Below are positions 1 through 9,300 of a stretch of 13,830 bases of DNA, one piece after another (the stretch's first letter is position 1; each line of letters begins with the position of its first letter). The notes beneath the pieces are model-generated. The model did no database searches. It was given only the letters and a program-made list of their open reading frames with translations, and was not told the DNA's origin. Position numbers and translations under genes: made by a program. Source of the stretch: Thermomucor indicae-seudaticae (lineage: Eukaryota > Mucoromycota > Mucoromycetes > Mucorales > Lichtheimiaceae); assembly GCA_000787465.1 (NCBI GenBank), contig JSYX01000765.1:1-13830 (forward strand), read 5' to 3'.

Positions 1-297
1 GGATCCGAATGATCCGACTCATCTTGGTCGTCTTGTCCAGTGGACTTTATACTCAAACGCGTGTGGAGAGAGCTGGAAGTTGTTACGGGCACATGAAATA
101 TTGCTAGCCGTCCGTAACCTTTGAGGTTATCGTGAAAGCGTGAAGCGAGCGGATCCGAATGATCCGACTCATCCTGGTCCCTCTGTCCATTGGACTATAT
201 ACCAGAGTGTCAAACGCGTGTGGAGAGAACTGGAAGTTGTCGTGGGCACGTAAAGTATTGCCAATCATCGGTATCCTTTGAGGTAGTCTTGAAGTGT
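1..297. repeat. Imperfect tandem direct repeat, two copies of about 150 bp
   Basis: Copy 1 begins at base 1 and copy 2 at base 151. Their first 22 or so bases are identical (GGATCCGAATGATCCGACTC...). Similarity continues through the shared block TCAAACGCGTGTGGAGAGA and on to CCTTTGAGGT at 118-127 and 275-284. Copy 2 has a 7-bp insertion (CAGAGTG) before TCAAACGCG and scattered substitutions, so the copies are diverged. Similarity fades after about 137 in copy 1 and 297 in copy 2. Copy 1 starts at the window edge, so further copies may lie to the left. The antisense open frame 415-104 crosses the repeat but resembles no known protein. Confidence 0.85.
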
Positions 298-1331
298 AAT
301 GTTCAAGTGATTTGCTGACGTTGTCAGAAAGAAATTCAGCCAGCCCCCAGCACAGTCGACTGCACAATACGTTTTTCTTTTCATATCCGACAGGCGCTGT
401 CATTATGTTGTTCAATTAATAAACCATCTGCGACATCGCGGGGATTGCGGTGGTATTGTTCTCCTTCTCGTATAAAAAAAGAAAGAGGCACGCAAACACA
501 ATACTGGCGAGTGCGGAATTGAGCTGGGGTGTCTTACATGTTGACGTCACAGTTAGAATGTGTAGTAGTGTCTTAGATAGAATTCGGACTGGCGCGTATA
601 GCTATGGCATTGGATCAATCAGTGTCAGGGACCGACAAGGGCACCTGGATCCCATTTATCATGGTATATCCCGCCAAGAATACTTTGATGATGCAGGCGA
701 CATTGCAAGGATTAGGTTATAACCTTGGTTGTAAAGGCTTTCGGAATAAATGTTGTCAAGCTGTCGACATTGTATATATTTTTAGGTGGCCGTCGGTTGC
801 AAAGCCGACTTTGCAGAATGGTGCAGTCGGCTATTACGCTTTTTTACTGCATTCGAGCTGACTAGCGTCCGACAACCACGGTGGTTATCTATCATCGGGT
901 AACGGATGACGTTAAACGAAAAGTATCAATGATGGTGCGTATCTCTTTTTTTTTATCATCGGGCGAATCCTCGCCAAGTACGGATGATCATATGACAGAC
1001 TTAAACAGGACGCATAACTTCAGCGCGATGCTTGGCACAGGCAGACCAGTCGGAGATCCCGGTGGGACAGGCTGAAGCCAAGCCCCAGTCAGTGCATAGC
1101 CGCCACACACTATTTATAGACACGTTTCAAAACGGGGATCGACGTGGCCCTAAACATTTTCTGAATTTTAGCGATGTTTGGTCGCCTTTAGAACAGAAGT
1201 AAAAGCCAAAAACAAAGTTACTGTTTTCTTGGAACTAAAATAAACCTCCGCATTCGCTTCGAAAACTCATTTAAAGACATCCAAGATTTCTTTTCCCTCT
1301 TTGTCATCATCTTCTTTCTGATTGTTAAACA
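298..1331. other. Intergenic region with no convincing gene
   Basis: Short open frames exist here (450-722 and 604-861, +), but none has a recognisable domain, a start context or splice signals that extend it. Visible structure consists of the palindrome cluster at 792-832 and a weak hairpin (ATCATC...GATGAT, with inner GGCGA/TCGCC) near 956-990. The last 130 bp before 1332 are the likely promoter and leader of the MGCC gene, including a pyrimidine-rich stretch at about 1288-1322. Confidence 0.6.
792..832. repeat. Cluster of overlapping palindromes
   Basis: Three perfect inverted repeats overlap here. GTCGG (792-796) pairs with CCGAC (805-809). TGCAAAG (798-804) pairs with CTTTGCA (809-815) across a 4-base loop. 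AGCCGACT (803-810) pairs with AGTCGGCT (825-832). The same arms can therefore form alternative hairpins. A T-run follows at 840-845. It may be a dispersed palindromic repeat or a structured RNA remnant; the function is unknown. Confidence 0.6.
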
Positions 1332-1749
1332 ATGGGTTGCTGTATGTCTGCAGAAAAGGTAAATCCTTTACAGTCATGATCATGAAAAGAAGCAGCGCAT
1401 AATCATCATCTTTTTTGTTTGGTGCTAATAGGCCACTGTGTATGAAGTTGTCCTTGATCATAATGGTGTAGCACGGCGAGTCCCTCCCGGTCAAGGCACG
1501 CATTTGATACACGTTTCCAAATACCAAGAAACTCGCATGGAGCAAAAGGTAATATTGCCATCATCGTCATCAGCAATGGATGCTGACGCCTTACGTTGTA
1601 TGCATACACAGCCCACATTGCCATCCTCGTTATCGTCGCTTCGTCCACCAGAATCTGTTTATCCAAAAACGCCCAAGATGACCTGGAATCCAGCGACCCG
1701 TGCCAGCGTCAGTCCTGTTACCGATGAAAAGCAACAAGCAGACATGTAG
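1332..1749 (+). CDS. Small MGCC-type, probably lipid-anchored protein (unknown family), 3 exons
   Basis: The proposed exons are 1332-1358, 1432-1548 and 1612-1749, giving 93 residues with every junction in phase 0. The protein starts M-G-C-C-M-S-A-E-K. Gly2 fits N-myristoylation and Cys3/Cys4 fit palmitoylation, so attachment to the plasma membrane or an endomembrane is likely. The middle exon encodes a hydrophilic segment (YEVVLDHNGVARRVPPGQG...). The last exon is rich in Ser/Pro (PTLPSSLSSLRPP...) with no membrane span. Intron 1 (1359-1431) has donor GTAAAT and acceptor CTAATAG; without its removal the frame stops after six more codons. Intron 2 (1549-1611) has GTAATA, a GCTGAC branch-type motif and ACACAG. 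It is 63 nt and in frame, so retention would add 21 residues. A pyrimidine-rich leader precedes the ATG. The start resembles G-alpha subunits, but there is no room for a GTPase domain. I do not recognise the family. Confidence 0.55.
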
Positions 1750-2044
1750 AACACCTGCTACGCCCGAAAGGAGACCGCCCCATTTATTTTCTCGTCTCTT
1801 TGTTCGAAACACAAATAACTTGATATCCGCCTGTATGTATATACATATCGCTTTCTCCTCCCTCTCTGTAAATGGCTCACCCGTTGCTTGTATTCCATGG
1901 AACAAATTGATCACTGTTGTATTGATTTTTCAGCCGTTCATCACTTGACCTGATCAAATGATCGAACTCAAAATCCTGAAACGTAACGAAATCACAGATC
2001 AGATTCATCTATCACTGTTCTTCCATACTATGTGATATACAGCC
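1750..2044. other. Intergenic, probable 3' flank of the MGCC gene
   Basis: AT-rich and pyrimidine-rich sequence without a supported gene. The antisense frame 1914-1630 and the sense frame 1700-1948 have no recognisable content. A short palindromic stretch, TGTATGTATATACATA, lies near 1831-1847. Confidence 0.5.
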
Positions 2045-2708
2045 ATGCTAAGCCGTTCTTTACTTTCGCGCTGTTGTTATGAGATGTAATATGAAGGAGG
2101 GTATGAAAACTGGAAGAGTATTAAAGTGAACCTTTACTTTCTCAGCCAAAGCCAGCCATCTAAAGACTTCCGCCACACACCTGCATTTCTAAGCTGCCTG
2201 ACGTAATGGACAAAGACTGGTATGGCGTGGCACGTTTTCCCTTCAGAGATTCGCAGAGATAGCGTTCGGGTAGCAATGAAGTTTGTCAATGAACACAACA
2301 AGTTGAACAATCGCTCTAGACCCATCAACGCACTGCTTCAAGACATTTCAAATGGTCTGAGCATTGAACACTGTAAGCAGTCATTGCCGTTGAACCAGGT
2401 CGTATGTGGTACCCTTTGTGTCCTTACGTAATGCAAAATGAAGCTTTGTCTCGGAGGCTCTGTAAATCGTTATTGGCGTTACGATTCATGTTCCAACAGG
2501 GCTAAAGACAGCTGCACTGCATGCCGCAAATTGTCGCATGAGTCTGTCTCATCGAGGAATACGAGAAAGCGTACAGAACGATGAAGCTGAAGCTGAGCAA
2601 CAGAAAGAAGACAACTTACACATTATCGCATGCTATAACTCTCGTGATGGCAGCCTCAGTATGAAAGCCTATACACTATCCCAACTAATATATCCGTGTG
2701 TACTATGA
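2045..2708 (+). CDS. Possible multi-exon gene of unknown function (tentative, or a decayed gene)
   Basis: Open stretches link up in phase through typical splice signals. Exon 2045-2085 begins MLSRSLLSRCCYE. It is followed by intron 2086-2145 (GTAATA...TTTCTCAG), exon 2146-2202, intron 2203-2256 (GTAATG...TTCGCAG) and an exon from 2257. That exon ends either at 2372 (donor GTAAGC, acceptor CCAACAG at 2499) or at 2398 (acceptor CTAAAG at 2507). The last part, open from about 2500 to the TGA at 2706-2708, is rich in E, Q and D (NDEAEAEQQKED...), as real coding sequence often is. The basic, acid-poor N-terminus would suit a mitochondrial presequence, but that is speculative. The final intron, 109-127 nt, is longer than others in the window. 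I recognise no domain. An adjoining frame at 2698-2883 also reads well and might be a further exon. Confidence 0.28.
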
Positions 2709-3301
2709 TCATCGTTTCAAACTTGGATCCATCCATGAGCCCGTGAATGCTTGTTCCAATGCATTGAATCACGTATCAGGCACACCAGTCCAGGGCAGCC
2801 CTAGTCATGCCATAAGGCATCCAAACTACAGAGTTGTTTCACGGCACACTGTGTTTGCTGAATTCGCTCAATGGAACCCGTAGTTAGAATACAATCACTC
2901 TTGGCGGGTCTAGCATACTCGAAATCATTGTTGTTGCTTTGTGCTGCCCCCATAATGAGTAGACAGGAAAGCAAAATGCGTACTAGGCCAGCGTGCTACG
3001 AATGCCTTTGTATTGGAACGAAAAGCCTAGCAGACAAATGTGGTCCGAAATGACCGTCTGTTGTTGCAACGACTAAAGCCTAGATATCAGAACAGCCTAC
3101 AGACCTTTCTGAATTGGAGCATCTACAGCCATCTCAAGATAAGGGCATGATATTATTTCTTGCCTATACCAGTTTTCCAAATTAGCGATGATATGGATGG
3201 GAGCATCTTGCGGGCGGTCGGGGGGTCAATGCCACAGACTGCATGAAACTTCTGCGAAAGAGCAGATCAACGTCTTTGTCTCTTTTGCTTGTTGAGCAAG
3301 A
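2709..3301. other. Intergenic and probable promoter of the Ran-binding protein gene
   Basis: Frames at 2698-2883 and 2871-3053 are open on the plus strand but have no recognisable family and could be chance or remnants. From about 3060 to 3301 no coding signal is seen. The last 40 bp (GTCTTTGTCTCTTTTGCTTG region) form a pyrimidine-rich leader ahead of the ATG at 3302. Confidence 0.45.
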
Positions 3302-4638
3302 ATGTCGCTCGAAGATTTGTTCGGAAAGCTAGCAATGACGACCGTGAACACGGTTTCACGGATCGCGATCAGTCATGCTACCAATGCAGCTATCGTAAGC
3401 AAAGGGCACTTACTGATCCCTGAATCAATCAATGACATTGTTCATATTGATGTATCTTTCTTTGCGCGACAGCGCAGTGTTGCGACCTACATTTCACAGC
3501 AACAGAAGAGTGGTAAAAACGATAAAGCGTCAAGGGAACTGGAGACCCTCCAACGCCAGCTTGACTTGAAGATTAAAAACTTGAAAGTAATGAGCAAATG
3601 ACCGAAAAGATCTTGTTGCCAGCATGAACAACTCAATCCTGTATACTGTAGCCAACGATCGACATTATTGCCCGCCGCGTGGCAGACGGCAACAGCGATC
3701 TAGAACCTGCTTTGGAAATGTGTAACGACTTGAAGCGAGATATTGACGAGTTTGCAAAAGAGGCAGCAGCCCCATCCAAGGATCACGAGTTAATCCTTGC
3801 TCTGCTCCGCCGGCTTCTGGATAAAGTCGATGATACGATTCCCTCTCTTCACTTGGCGCTTCGCAGCATAGAGGGAGGCGGCAGGCATGTGCCATCCAGC
3901 TCACAACTTTTGCAAGCCTCGTCGATCGTTCAGGCTGCCAAACTACCAACAACAGGCTATAAGGTCATCTTTTGCTTGCGGATGTATTCGCTTTTCGCAG
4001 CCAATGTGCGGTCGGAGACTGCACCGTTTACCTGGAAAGAAGAGTTTTATAAGTGCCAGTTAACGCTCCGGCACAAAGCTGCGTTCCAGTACGAACTGGA
4101 GATCCAGGAAGACATCAATGACGGACGGTATCACGAGGAAAAGGAGGGCCGCAAAATGACGATCGACGTTCACAACGTCAAACGAATGTATTACACTCAG
4201 AGTGGCGCTTTGCTTCATATCGAGGATTCAAAGGCACCTGTATTGGTGCTTAAAGTTCAAAAGAACAAGGCTCCAGTTTCCACAGAACACGAGCATGAGC
4301 AAATTAAAGTGAAACAGGAAAACCCGGATATAGCTGTTGATGAGTTACGCGATGCTGACTGGTACGCGTTCGAAACATGGACAGACGGTATCGAAAGCGA
4401 GGAGGACGAAGAGGAGGAAGGAGATGATGAACAAGAAGAAACAAAGGATTCGGCTAAAGCAAAGGAAACTAAAGAAAGGTCTCCTAAACCGGAACCAGTG
4501 GATCCTGAGGTTGCATTCGAGTTCAAGACTTCGTTGCTTTTACTGGAATCAGTCATCAAGCTGTCCACGCTGGAGGTTTCCGAACGCATCAATCACCTCA
4601 ATGCATCAGACGATCTGCTTCATTTGTACATGTCATAG
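3302..4638 (+). CDS. YRB30: Yrb30-type RanGTP-binding protein, 3 exons
   Basis: Proposed exons are 3302-3394, 3473-3586 and 3652-4638, giving 397 residues. The fungal Yrb30 family (Pfam RanGTP-binding) binds the GTP form of the small GTPase Ran and acts in nucleocytoplasmic transport. Family-like features are the N-terminal helix (LEDLFGKLAMTTVNTVSRIAI), the segment PTIDIIARRVADGNSDLEPAL, LLQASS near residue 155, FTWKEEF near 195, EDINDGRYHEE near 222 and IEDSKAPVLVLKV near 259. An acidic tract lies at about 316-333, and a conserved-looking C-terminal helix (SLLLLESVIKLSTLE...) runs to the stop. Intron 2 (3587-3651, GTAATG...TGTAG) is required, because the frame otherwise stops at once. Intron 1 (3395-3472, GTAAGC...GACAG) is 78 nt and in frame. 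I remove it because the 26 residues it would add interrupt the N-terminal region with no family counterpart. The gene converges with URC4; the stops are 124 bp apart. Confidence 0.8.
3395..3472 (+). other. In-frame 78-nt intron in the Ran-binding protein gene
   Basis: The donor GTAAGC and acceptor GCGCGACAG flank 26 open codons without a stop. Splicing joins ...THATNAAI-type residues directly to RSVATYIS, which restores a continuous N-terminal helix region. A gene finder relying on open frames would keep it as coding. Confidence 0.65.
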
Positions 4639-4762
4639 CAAGATATCTAGCTGAAGATAATAATCATTGCAGATTGAATCAGAACTGCGCAAGTTCTTAT
4701 TGACAAAGTAGGCACTTTCAACGTGATTGCTATTGGCGATTTGAAGACTTGCTACCTCTACT
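4639..4762. terminator. Shared 3' region of convergent genes
   Basis: Only 124 bp separate the stop of the plus-strand Ran-binding protein gene (4636-4638) from the stop of minus-strand URC4 (4763-4765). Both 3' UTRs and polyadenylation sites must lie here or overlap the opposite gene. AATAAT occurs on the plus strand near 4658, and a CAATAAG sequence occurs on the minus strand near 4700. No exact AATAAA was found. Confidence 0.45.
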
Positions 4763-6197
4763 TTAAAAGATTGTCCCGTCGCTCTACATAAGAAAAAGTT
4801 TATAAGCCGGTCTTTGCAATGAGCAAATTCATAATAAAGTTTTTCGATTACCTTGATAGAGATGGGAGGACCCCCAGTCTCAGGCCGCAGTTTGCTTGCA
4901 ATCTCACGTCCGGCCGTCCACGTCCCACTTTCCAAGACCTGAGCAAGTTTCAAAGGACGGCCAAGTTTCTTTTCGCATTCTTTATGGATCTTGTCCAGAT
5001 AAACAACCGTGAGCGCCCGCCATTCGACGACCAAAGGGTCGTTGCCTTCAAAACAAGGCAGACTCGTATCACTTCCTCCACAGCGCTTGACCTGTTCCGG
5101 CTTAAGCGTCAAGACGCCGTGATCGATTAACAGGCCACCATTGCGATACTCTGGCAAACCCGTCAACTTCTCGACGCCTTGGACTTTAAGGCCCAGTCCA
5201 GAAGTTTCAATGACTTCGACAAGTGAATACGTGAGCCATTGGGAAAGTTTGTGGAAAGGAACAAGGTGATCGTATTCTGACTTTTTGTTTTTCTCCAAGC
5301 ACGTGCAGGGCCAAACGTCTCCCAGTTTGACGCCATCGATTTCTATGCGGGCTGGCCAGATATCTCCCAGGCTCATGACTACTTTCCACAGCTTATCAAT
5401 CGAAACTTCGTTGTCGTTTGACTTATGCTGGAGCAAGTAGTCTACTCAAACAACAAACAACTGTATTGACTAGGCCGTCCACATGCACAGAGAGACTTGG
5501 TCAACTTACCAAGCATGTTCCCAGGTCGACCGGCATGTCCAAAGTACTCTGTATTTCGTTTCAGGACACCAGCCAATCTATTTAATAAGGCGGAGCGACC
5601 GTCCAATCCCACCATGGGGTTCGCGTGTGTCGCTTGGAACCCTTCCGTCATACGTTCCAACGTGACGTTTTCCAGTCCCTGCGCTATAACTCCATCAGCC
5701 TTCCCTTCTTCTCTTTCCACCTGATATCATCTTGACATACCATCTACGCGGTCGAGGATTTCGGTCGAACTCGAAAAATAACCGCTTAAAAACATATCGA
5801 CAGACGCCACAGCCAACCCCTCCGATCGGCCAATCATCTTGCCCTGTTTGGTCTTGTACCGCCATCGCTGACCTGCGCCCGCGTCCACCAGTACGGACAC
5901 AATCACAAGGTCTATCAGTTTCCGAGTCGCTTCCATGGGTTCCTCTTGCTTTTGACGCCAAGTTTCAAAACTGTCGTCGATAAAATGGCGTAGACGCGAA
6001 TGAGGTGGGATGCTATCTAAATCGTCCTTGAACCGTCGTCGCGTCAGGTCTACAACATGATCGACTGCTGCTTCCAAGCGGCTCTCGTCCACGTCGAAAT
6101 AATCCAATTCGCCGGCCTGGGCTTTGGCGTACACTTGGTAGCAGCGATCGCGGATCGCGTCTAGAGTCCGAAGGTAGTCTTGGGCAGGCACCGTCAT
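4763..6197 (-). CDS. URC4: Uracil catabolism protein 4 (DUF1688), 4 exons
   Basis: Exons on the minus strand are 6197-5741, 5683-5510, 5441-4852 and 4783-4763, giving 413 residues, the usual family length. URC4 belongs to the non-reductive URC pathway that releases nitrogen from uracil in some fungi and bacteria; its exact reaction is not settled. Family blocks visible in order are an N-terminal AIRDRCYQVYAKAQAGELDYFDVD, IPPHSRLRHF, DAGAGQRWRY, GRSEGLAVASVDMF, NPMVGLDGRSALLNRL, GRPGNMLDYLL, GDIWPARIEIDGVKLGDVWPC, LVPFHKLSQWLTYSL, TGLPEYRNGGLLIDHGVL, VVEWRALTVVYLD and the C-terminal GGPPISIK-SDGTIF. The last six residues come from a 21-nt exon behind a 68-nt intron (4851-4784), so an unspliced reading gives a false tail. 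Intron 1 (5740-5684) is 57 nt, with donor GTATGT, branch GCTGAT and acceptor TATAG, and yields RVDAQGLENVTLE. Intron 2 is 5509-5442. Confidence 0.9.
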
Positions 6198-6383
6198 GCT
6201 GGCGTAAAAAGGGTTGTGGGAAAAACTAAAAGCAACAAGAAAAAGCCAGTAAAGAAGACTGTATACACTCTACTCGCATCCCTTTTAAAGCACAGCCGAA
6301 TTAAAGTTCGCATGATAAAGCCCCTACTTCTCCTCCAATTGTATCCCAGCACATGTTATCGCGTTCCGTTTATCATCAAGCTT
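6198..6383 (-). promoter_or_regulatory. URC4 promoter with three GATA-type sites
   Basis: Only 186 bp lie between the helicase stop codon and the URC4 start codon, so the URC4 promoter and the helicase 3' end share this space. Three HGATAR-type sequences occur: TGATAA at 6313-6318 on the plus strand, and CGATAA (6361-6356) and TGATAA (6375-6370) on the minus strand. GATA factors mediate nitrogen regulation in fungi, which would suit a nitrogen-scavenging gene. A TTTAAA element lies near 6283-6289. Regulation is inferred from motifs only. Confidence 0.4.
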
Positions 6384-9300
6384 TTATTTCTCAACACCCA
6401 GCACCCATCGCGTGCCAATTCGACGCTGTTCCACTTCTATAGCTGGTAACGGCCAACTCTTTGGCCCGTATTGTGGGACTACATAAACCAGACGCCGGTC
6501 ATCCCGGTTATCTACTGGCCTAATAAAAGGAACATCGGATGGTCAGAACTTTACGCCTTCGAGCATGCTGAAGCGTGATGTAACGTACTTAGGCAATGGA
6601 TAATCCAACGGCTTCCCAAAGGTACAGAGTGATCTGCCTATCGTAAATAACCATTTTGGTTCCACGACCGTAATACCCTTGATGTAGGTTTTGGTGGCCT
6701 TCACTATTTCATTATAGGCAACCATCGCCGGTGGCTCCTTTGTGAATATTACAGAAGTCGGGTGGATATACGCCAACTCATCGCTCCACATGACTTGATA
6801 CGGCACACCGCGGCAGTTTTTCAGTCGTCCAACCTTGACATCACTGCCACTTTCGACCAGATCTGCGCGAACAGCGATGCAATCGATGAAACCCGCAGCT
6901 AGGATTTGCTGTAATACTTTGATTTGGGTCGTATTTGGAGGCGGTAATTTGGGATCCAGGCACACATCAATGTTTGGGAAGTTGGCCGCAACGATGTTTG
7001 TGAGCTGGCGTCGAAGTTGACGGATTTCGAGCATAGCCTGTTTTATATCAAAATACAGCATAAGAAAACCTAGTAGTAGCGGACTCGATGCGAAAGTGTG
7101 TGTACGTACCTTCGGTCGGAGGCCATGCTCCTGGCAAAACTCGTCGCTTCCGTCAGCATATTCATATGCTCCAACAGCCTTTACAAGTGTTATGATGTCG
7201 CTTTTTCCTAATGAAAGTTTCTAAGGAAAGAGACATTAGGACTAGCTCTTTGTAGAAGATAGATTGTAAACACACCATAATCTGCTTATGTACAGTAGCA
7301 GGATCGTCAAGTTGGAAAGGGTTGCCAACAGACAGCGCAGCTACCATAATAATGACATACGGCAGGCATCCATGCTGGTTTCCGAGAAGAAGCCTTTCAT
7401 AGAACAAAACGTCTCAGACTCAGTGTCACCAACTACTTTTTTGCTATAACACAAACTTACATCCTTGCTAACCGCGGTGCAACTGGGAAAATTGCCATGG
7501 CACTGCCAAGTTTCGTAATCTGCTTTTTCTCATCAATTCCTCCCAAGTATTCCAAAAGCTAATTGACAGTTAGTTACAATCCTTTTCTTTTTGACGTACA
7601 GGAAACGCTTACCTTTTCAGCTTTGTAAAGGCTTTCTCTAGGTGGTGGCGTGGGGAATGGGAAATTGACCACTTGGTCGATATGCATTGCCTTCATATTG
7701 AGCACAACACCTGGAGAAAGTCAAATAACTGTATTAGTTACCCATATGATTCTTGTTGAATAAAGAAAACCGTTACCTTCTAACGGCATTCTCTGGATTT
7801 CTGGTAGCGAGAACTTTGGAAATTCATGATCAAAAACAGCTGATGAATATAAACGATAACAATGACCAGCTTGTGTTCTTCCAGCACGGCCAGCGCGCTA
7901 CAGACACGGTTATTAGCTGTCCTATTCAAACCGCCAGATCCCTGTACATACCTGGTCGGCAGATGCTTTCGAAGTCCAACCAATCTCATAAGACTGGATA
8001 CCTGTTTCGGTGTTGTATTTTCTCTAGATGGACAAAGGTTAATTAATAAATTAATACTCATCTATCTTAATCTCGGATAGTTGTTACCTCTTTGACTTTG
8101 CCACAGTCAACAACATATCGGATACCCGGAATTGTCACTGACGTTTCTGCCACATTGGTGGCTACCACACAAAGGCGTGTGCCTTCTGGTGGTGGTCTGA
8201 AAACTCGTAGCTGTGCTTCAGTAGGTAGCAATGAATACAGAGGTAATACGTGCAGCGGCGCTTTAAAAAAAGTAAAAGGCATAAGAACTTAGCTCCGAGG
8301 TGGTACCTGTCATATGCTTACCGTCTCTGACGTTTTTAAATTCCTCGTCCTCATCGCCAAAGTCAAACTCAATGTCACTTTCTTCTTCGTCGTCGTCGGA
8401 CTCAAGGTCAAAGTCTTCTTCCACCTCGTCGTTTTCACCCAGTGCGACATCTTCGTCTTCAATATCAACTAGGATTTTTAACCAGGGTGTAAGCCACTGA
8501 TTACGATTTCCCATTTTCTGTCAACGCTCAACTACACGAACCTTGATTGCTTGGGATATCATCCTTTTGTTTCTCCAATGCATTGGCATTCTTTTCTTGT
8601 TTACGTTCTTGTTTAGTCGCTTGCGGTGGTAAAGATGGGTATTTACGTCTCAAAAGTTTGCATAAATGATTGATTTCGTTTTGACCAGTCAAGAAAACCA
8701 GGATACCGCCAGGCGGAAGTCGCTGATGGATTTTGCAGACCTTTTTATACGCTTCGGCGACATAGTCTTCAGGAGTGCGCTTGTTAAAGTGTATGGATAC
8801 AGGGAACTGGCGTGCATCTACGTTGATCACTGGCGGTGGCCTGTCGAAAAGAGTCTTGTTTTCTGTAAAGTCGGACACACGTAGAGTGGCTGACATGATA
8901 ACCACGCGCAAAGGCTTTCAACATTCGGTGCGTTAGATCAAACAAGATACGCAGCAAAGCACAATATGTTTACCTTTATCTGTTGTCTGTTTTCCCGGCT
9001 CATCTCAGCTCTGAGCTTCAGTACTCTGCTTATAACACCAATCAAAATGTCTGTATTGAGATTTCTTTCGTGAGCTTCGTCGATGATGATGACAGAATAT
9101 TTCGTAAGCAGCAGGTCCTCAGCCATTTCTCGTAACAAGACACCATCCGTCATGAACTTTATCCGAGTCTCTTCTGAGGTTGTACCGTCGTAGCGGATCT
9201 AATGATTCCAACGTTAACAAAAGTGTAGAATTCACAAGATATCTCCCAGACTTTACCTGATATGAGACTTGTTTGTCTGACAGATTCAATTCGTGAGCAA

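Noticed and set aside
450..861. Overlapping plus-strand frames in the left flank
   Set aside because: Neither frame shows a domain, a convincing start or splice sites linking it to another exon. Some stretches read plausibly, but not enough to call a gene.
1332..1358. G-protein alpha subunit start (MGCCMSAE)
   Set aside because: G-alpha proteins begin similarly, but the following exons contain no P-loop or other GTPase motif and the whole protein is only about 93 residues.
1267..1545. Antisense open frame ending in an Asp/Glu/Lys-rich tail
   Set aside because: The charged tail is the reverse complement of the pyrimidine-rich leader and MGCC exon on the other strand. It has no splice support or family.
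4257..4592. Antisense serine-rich frame
   Set aside because: It is the mirror of the acidic tract of the Ran-binding protein. The sense frame has the family motifs.
5684..5740. A 20-36 nt mini-intron, or an in-frame TGA making URC4 a pseudogene
   Set aside because: The frame before and after is the same with one TGA between, which first suggested a nonsense mutation or a tiny intron. A 57-nt intron with GTATGT, GCTGAT and TATAG gives RVDAQGLENVTLE, which matches the family without any oddity.
8300..8500. Plus-strand serine-rich frame within the helicase gene
   Set aside because: It is the reverse complement of the Asp/Glu-rich exon of the helicase.
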